Shown here piece after piece: positions 50,501 through 56,500 of a DNA stretch of 64,000 bases. This stretch comes from Atriophallophorus winterbourni (taxonomy: Eukaryota > Platyhelminthes > Trematoda > Plagiorchiida > Microphallidae). The stretch lies in NCBI GenBank assembly GCA_013407085.1, contig JACCGJ010008400.1, positions 1-64,000 on the forward strand, in the 5' to 3' direction. Numbering within the stretch: the stretch's first letter is position 1; every line of letters starts with the position of its first letter. The notes under the pieces were generated by a model, which saw only the letters and a program-made list of their open reading frames with translations, searched no databases and was not told the origin of the DNA. The position numbers and the translations under genes were made by a program.

Positions 50501-53500
50501 TTTTGTCTGTCTGTTTACACATGCCGTTTTTGATCTTTTTGGAATAAGGGAGGATCACTGATAAACGGGGACACAAGCACGGCAAGATTCTCGCCACTGG
50601 TACTTTTCTTTTGCCATCACACTGAGTGTTATCAGCCACATATCTTTACGGTCCCTCGGACCCCACCCGGGTAAGCGCAATGTTCCCACGATGGCTAGTG
50701 GGGCTGTTAGACGCTTGAGGGTCTTCCGCCAGGTATTTCTTTGTCCGCCACGGCGATGTTTCCAATCAGGTCCAGCGAGAGAAAAAGAGCTAGGCGAGGA
50801 AGGCGTCGCTCATCCATACGGAGAATGTGCCCCAGCCATCTCAGTTGGCACATGGATATATTATCGGTGAGTGGCACAGAGTGATCGTGGAGGACTGCCC
50901 TACTGACGTCATCATTTTTGACTCTATGTTACCAGCTTAGACGAGCAATACTCCGCAGACAGCAATGATCAAACGTCGATAATCGTTGACTATCGGCTTG
51001 ACGCAGCGTCCATGTCTCGCAGCCATACAGTAGAACTGCTCGTGCGGTTTCCTGGTACACTCTGCCCTTCAAGCCTAATCCAACATCGCGTCGGCGCCAC
51101 AGATGCCGTAGCCCAGCAAAAGCATGGCGTGCTCTTGCAATCCGTGCTGTGATTTCAGTTTCGATATCGCCCCCAGTGTTGATGCAGCTCCCTAGGTAGG
51201 TGAATCTGTCAGTCACTTCCAGTTTATGGTCTTCGATCGTCAAATCAAGTGTTGGGTTTGTCCAATCCTGTAGGAACACTGCATTTTGACAAAGAGAAAT
51301 GTAATCCATACAGCGACAACTGATCAACGAGTAGATCCAAAGCGCTTTGTATGGCGCAAGCATCCTCTCCGAGGAGAGCAATGTCGTCAGCATAGTCTAG
51401 ATCCATAACTCGTCGACCGGGGAGCAGGTCGATCTCACAATTCGGTAGCTGAGCTGTTGCTGCCTGCATGACATCGTCAATCGCAAAGTTGAATAGGAAT
51501 GGGGAGATCGGACATCCTTGACGAACCCCGCTGGAAATGGTAAACTGCTTGGATAAATCACCATAGGCTTTGACTCTGCCGGTGGTGTGGCAGTACAGCT
51601 TCTTGAGCAGGATTACGTACTTCGGTGGGACACCATGGCGAATGAGACAGTCCCAGAGAGCGGTTCTGTCAATGGAATCAAAGGCTGCTCGTATGTCAAG
51701 AAAGACGATAATTGTTGGACGTGCGTATTGGTAACGTTGCTCCAAAATTTGGCGGAGCGTGAAGATTTGGTCCACACACCCGCGTCCTCCTCTGAAACCA
51801 GCCTGTTTTCTCGATACTCTGCTTCTCGGTAGCTGTTAAGCCTGGTCATGATGATTGATGCAAACAGTTTAGAAACCACCGGTATGAGACTGATACCCCT
51901 GTGATTACCGCACTCTTTCCTCGACCCTTTCTTGAATACTGGGACGATGGCTGACGGTCCCCACGCGCTGGGTATGGTTTCCTCGTTCCAGATCTTTCCG
52001 AAGAGCACTGACAGCTCACTGCACAAAACGTCGACACCTTCAACGAATAGTTCGGCTGGTAGGTCGTCTAAACCAGGGGCCTTGCGTCGTCTAAGCTTCA
52101 TTATGTGTGAGCGAATTTCTGCCTCTGTAGGTGGTCCCTGTGGAGGTAGTGTCCGTTTGCCCAGGCGTAGACAGATATAAAAAGAATAAACGGCTGTGGG
52201 TCTCCAGTGTGATTTCGTTGCGACTGGCAAACTAATCTAGCATGGTGCAACCGCTGCAGTACAAAAGGTATTGCGAGATCACATAGGTGTGCATGATTAA
52301 TTTGCGGCATCATCCTCGTTTATTGGATGCTTTTTGAATATCAGTTTTTGACTTCTGTGTTTCGTTTAGCAATCAGCACCAGTCAGTTGATCTCATTTAA
52401 AATTATTCCACACATTGCCATATTCAGATCCTTTGATTAGCTTGTCCTGACCCGTTCTTTACTATATTGGTCACTAATTCTTTCACAAAATTCGTTCACA
52501 TTCCGTATACTTTTCCAGTACGTAGTTGTGACGGTATGTCTGAAAGCCGGTGTTGAACACACTTGCTGGACATGGATATCTCATTTGGCGATCTGGGGAA
52601 GTGTTGCTTCGTGGTTCATTTTCGTGCTGGGATATTCTCACGTGTATCCCAAACTTCCGTTGACTTCAGAGATGGTCGGCATGGTAAGCGCACCCATACT
52701 GATTTGATGCCTCGATTTCTAGATTGTTGTTTGATAAACCTGTAAAGAGTAACCCGGTTAGTTAAAAGAATGAATGGTACTATTTTAGGCATAACATTTT
52801 TTGCGAAAATAGTATTTCAATAAGTAAAGTGAATCACGAGCCAGAAATATCCTTTTTCATATGACCTCTACATTTTCTAACGGTTTCCCCTCCATATTAG
52901 GATTCGGCTGTCTTTGGTTCATGGGTATTCTGGATCGGTTTGGTGCTAATTCCCTCGCTCTGTTTGACCCGTGATGTGACTTGGAAAATGTGAGTTATTT
53001 CCAATTATTTCGAATATGTTTATCTGACTAATCACTTTTGATCTTGATTTGTTTTATTTTTCTCACCGTTGTGATTTTAAAACCCGGGAACTTCGATAAT
53101 AAACGTTCTCTTTTTCGTTTCCAAATCCATTAGTAAAATTTATAGCTGCCTAAGTATTTTGTTATCAACAAGCAATCGACCAATATACATAACGATATCG
53201 TTTTTATCCAGCTGTAAACGCAGCTTCTCCCCAACGCTTCGTGAAGAGGTGATGCGGTTGGAGCGAATGCAAATGGATCCCGGCAAAGTGATACGAGCTT
53301 CGTATAGAGAAAGGTAAATTCAAATTTACTCAACCTCATGTGTTTACGAGGCCACCACTATGCCCTCTGTTCAAGGTTTTACTTTCACCCTCATTCAAAC
53401 CCACTATCGTGTTTTTTTCTGAGGAATATCTTGAATAGCCTTATCTACATCCGCTCAAATTAACATGCTACTGGCACCAATCGAACATGGGTATTTTTAG

Positions 53501-56500
53501 CAATCCAATCTCTGTCGAATTTGAAAATTTAAAATTACAAAAGTGATGCGTTGCTGACACCCCCCGAAATTACACTCCACTACCGGTTTCTGGCTGTTTG
53601 CCATCATCAAGTATAACGTTGTTTACCATTTATCCACTGTTTCAAGGCTCACTGGACCTAATCTTACTGTCTCCACCTGACGACGGCAAACAGCCACAAA
53701 CCGGTTGTGGAGTATAATTTCGATGGATGTGAGTAACACATCACTTTGGTCATCCATAAGCGCCTTGTGTGTTTGAACATCGTGGTTCGTTGTACGAACC
53801 ATATGCAACAGTGGCATTCAAATATAACCTTGTTTAAAATTACAACGTTTAACAAATCAACTGACCCGATTAACTCACGTTCGTTTTAGATTCGTCCGGA
53901 AAGTCATCACAATCTTGGAACACATTTCTGAACAGGTTTTCACGACCATGAGTTGCTTATCAGTGGCCATTTTTGTTTTCCCTCCCATAACTAGTCAGTC
54001 CTGGGCAACGTGATAGTATCTTAGCCCATGTGCAGCCTGTAACTGTGCGGCACTTGGGCTGGATCAGGCTTGAATGATTTCATGCAATAACAATCACTTG
54101 GAAAGTGATGGCTTCTAGGTAATGAAGTTTGAGATTGTAGGATAATCGGGTTGATGTTCACCTGAACATTGTGGCAAGCGATCTTATTCGTTTAGCTTAT
54201 CGCGTTCATCAGTTCGTCCAAAACTATATTCATCGGGCGTCGTTTGCCATATTTTCTGTTTCGATCAGATGTTTCGAAGTGTAAATTATGTTTATCCTAT
54301 TAACTGCCCATGTTTTTACTTTCGTGTCTCATAACATTGTAGCTCTATGAAATCTCTGTAAGTGGTTATAGTGTGTTGTGAATGTAACAACATTTAAATT
54401 GTTTATCCCTAACTTAATGTTATTTCTAGCGTAATGATTAGTATAAAATATCATCATCCGAGTGTTGCGTATCATTTAGAAATCAGTTTTTAAGTCATCC
54501 GCAATATTTAACTTAAATATCGTGGGACTTACGTCCCAAAATGCTTATAGATTACCCACTAAACCAAGTGAAATGTAGTATAGTACATAGATATATGTCT
54601 GTCTGTTGGCCTCCTTCGGTCGATGTCGACCATGGATATACATCGTGTTCTACAGCTTTTCGAATGACTAAACAGTCCGATTCGTGAGGAACATTCTCTC
54701 CCGCGGCGATTGCAACGATAGGCAGAACTCGGTCGTTCGGCCTCAGTTGCCCGCCGGCGGCGTGATCTGTGCTCAGCAGAAAAGAGCTATAGCTGCTCCT
54801 CCCCAGCTTGCAGACGACGCTTTACACAATGCCTCCAATGTGAGCGGTCAAGAGCAAGTTTTTCCCAACTCGCGGGGTCAATGCCAAGAGCTTTCATATC
54901 TCTTTTGCAAACGTCTTTGTACCGCAAGTGCGGTCTGCCCAATGGTCGAATTCCTAATTGCAACTCACCATAGAGTAGATCTTTCGGAATACGACCAATT
55001 TCCATTATGTAGCCATGACCAAGCCACAGCAAGCGGCGCTATCGTAGTACGGTGAACATGCTCTGTAGACCAGCTTTCGAAGGCACCATCAGCATTAGTC
55101 AATTTGTCCATCCACGATATGTTCAAGATACGACGGATGCTTCGTAGATGGGAAACATTCAGCTTGCGTGGGTGGTCCAGGTTTCACAGTAAAGCATTTA
55201 GAACGCACGCGCTGTATACCATTATCTTTGTCTTTACAGTCAACTTGCGGTTATCCCAAACACGAGAGTTCAATCGGGACAACATGACAGTTGCTCTGCA
55301 AATCCGTTTATCAATCTCCGTTGCTAGTATACATTGCAGAGAGTGTTAAATACATTAAGGAAGAGTATGAATCAAGAGCTTTCCGATTACCTGCACGACA
55401 TTCAGCAGGAATCCTCAAAAAGACCGATGACAACCAATGTCATCCCACAAGATTTCGGGTTGCTAACAAATCGCAATGGTTAGATGGACAACAGCGTTTT
55501 TGAATGATTTTGGTGAAATCAGTCAACCGGGCTTTACGTGATCAGGACTCAAATTTAACCGGTTCGCATAAAATTGTCTAGTGATTTAGTTAGAGGTGAT
55601 AACATACGCGGATCTCTATCATAAATGATTGGCGTGGGAGATTCGTGGTTCTGAGTGTACTAGGCGTTTGATCAATTGTTTTCTCGTTCTGTATGATTCA
55701 TGTGCACTAAGCTTTTTGACCACCCTAAACTGCTCTCGTATCCGAACAATTAAATGGCAACAGTCAATTCTATTTATCGATCGCACACGCATGTTCAGTC
55801 GTGCAGTACTTCTGTGCTATGCTGCTAACACCGTGCTAATTTTATTGGCCACCGGTAGTGAGCTGCATACTGTAACACTCTGTAGTCTCACTGCCATTTC
55901 TATTTTCCTTTTTCACATCTGTCTAGGCCTTGGCAGCCTGACAGTATCTTAACCCATGTGCAGTCCACGATTGTTCTGTACTTTGCCTGGATCAGGTTTG
56001 TGCTCTCATACATACATACATCGATCGTGCGCAGAAAATGTGTAAATAATGAAGGAATGTCATCCTCGTATCGCCAAGAAAACCTCACCACGACCTGCAC
56101 TGCTCACAACGTTAATCGACGTTAATCACATCTGCGTACGACTACAAAACCGCCTAAAATTCGCAACGCATAGGTAGTTTTGCAGTTGTTCTGGATTTCG
56201 ACGATCTGCCTGAGTATAATCACATCGTATCGTCATTTAGCCATTGATATATCAATCGAATTTTGAAAGTGAAGTCTGTCCACTAAAAGCATTGGCGTGT
56301 TAATACTGGTGAAACCTGTTTGATTTCGTGAAAGGTTTCGAATCTGTTTTAGAAAGGTGCGAATAATGTGGTCTGCTTGATTTCATCTTCAAAATTGTCA
56401 CCTCTCCCGTTGGCAATTGAAAACTTGACATGGAGCTCGTTGAAAAAAGATCTTGAAGTATGGATTTGTGGAAACCAGAAAAGCACGGTGCACTGCCAGA

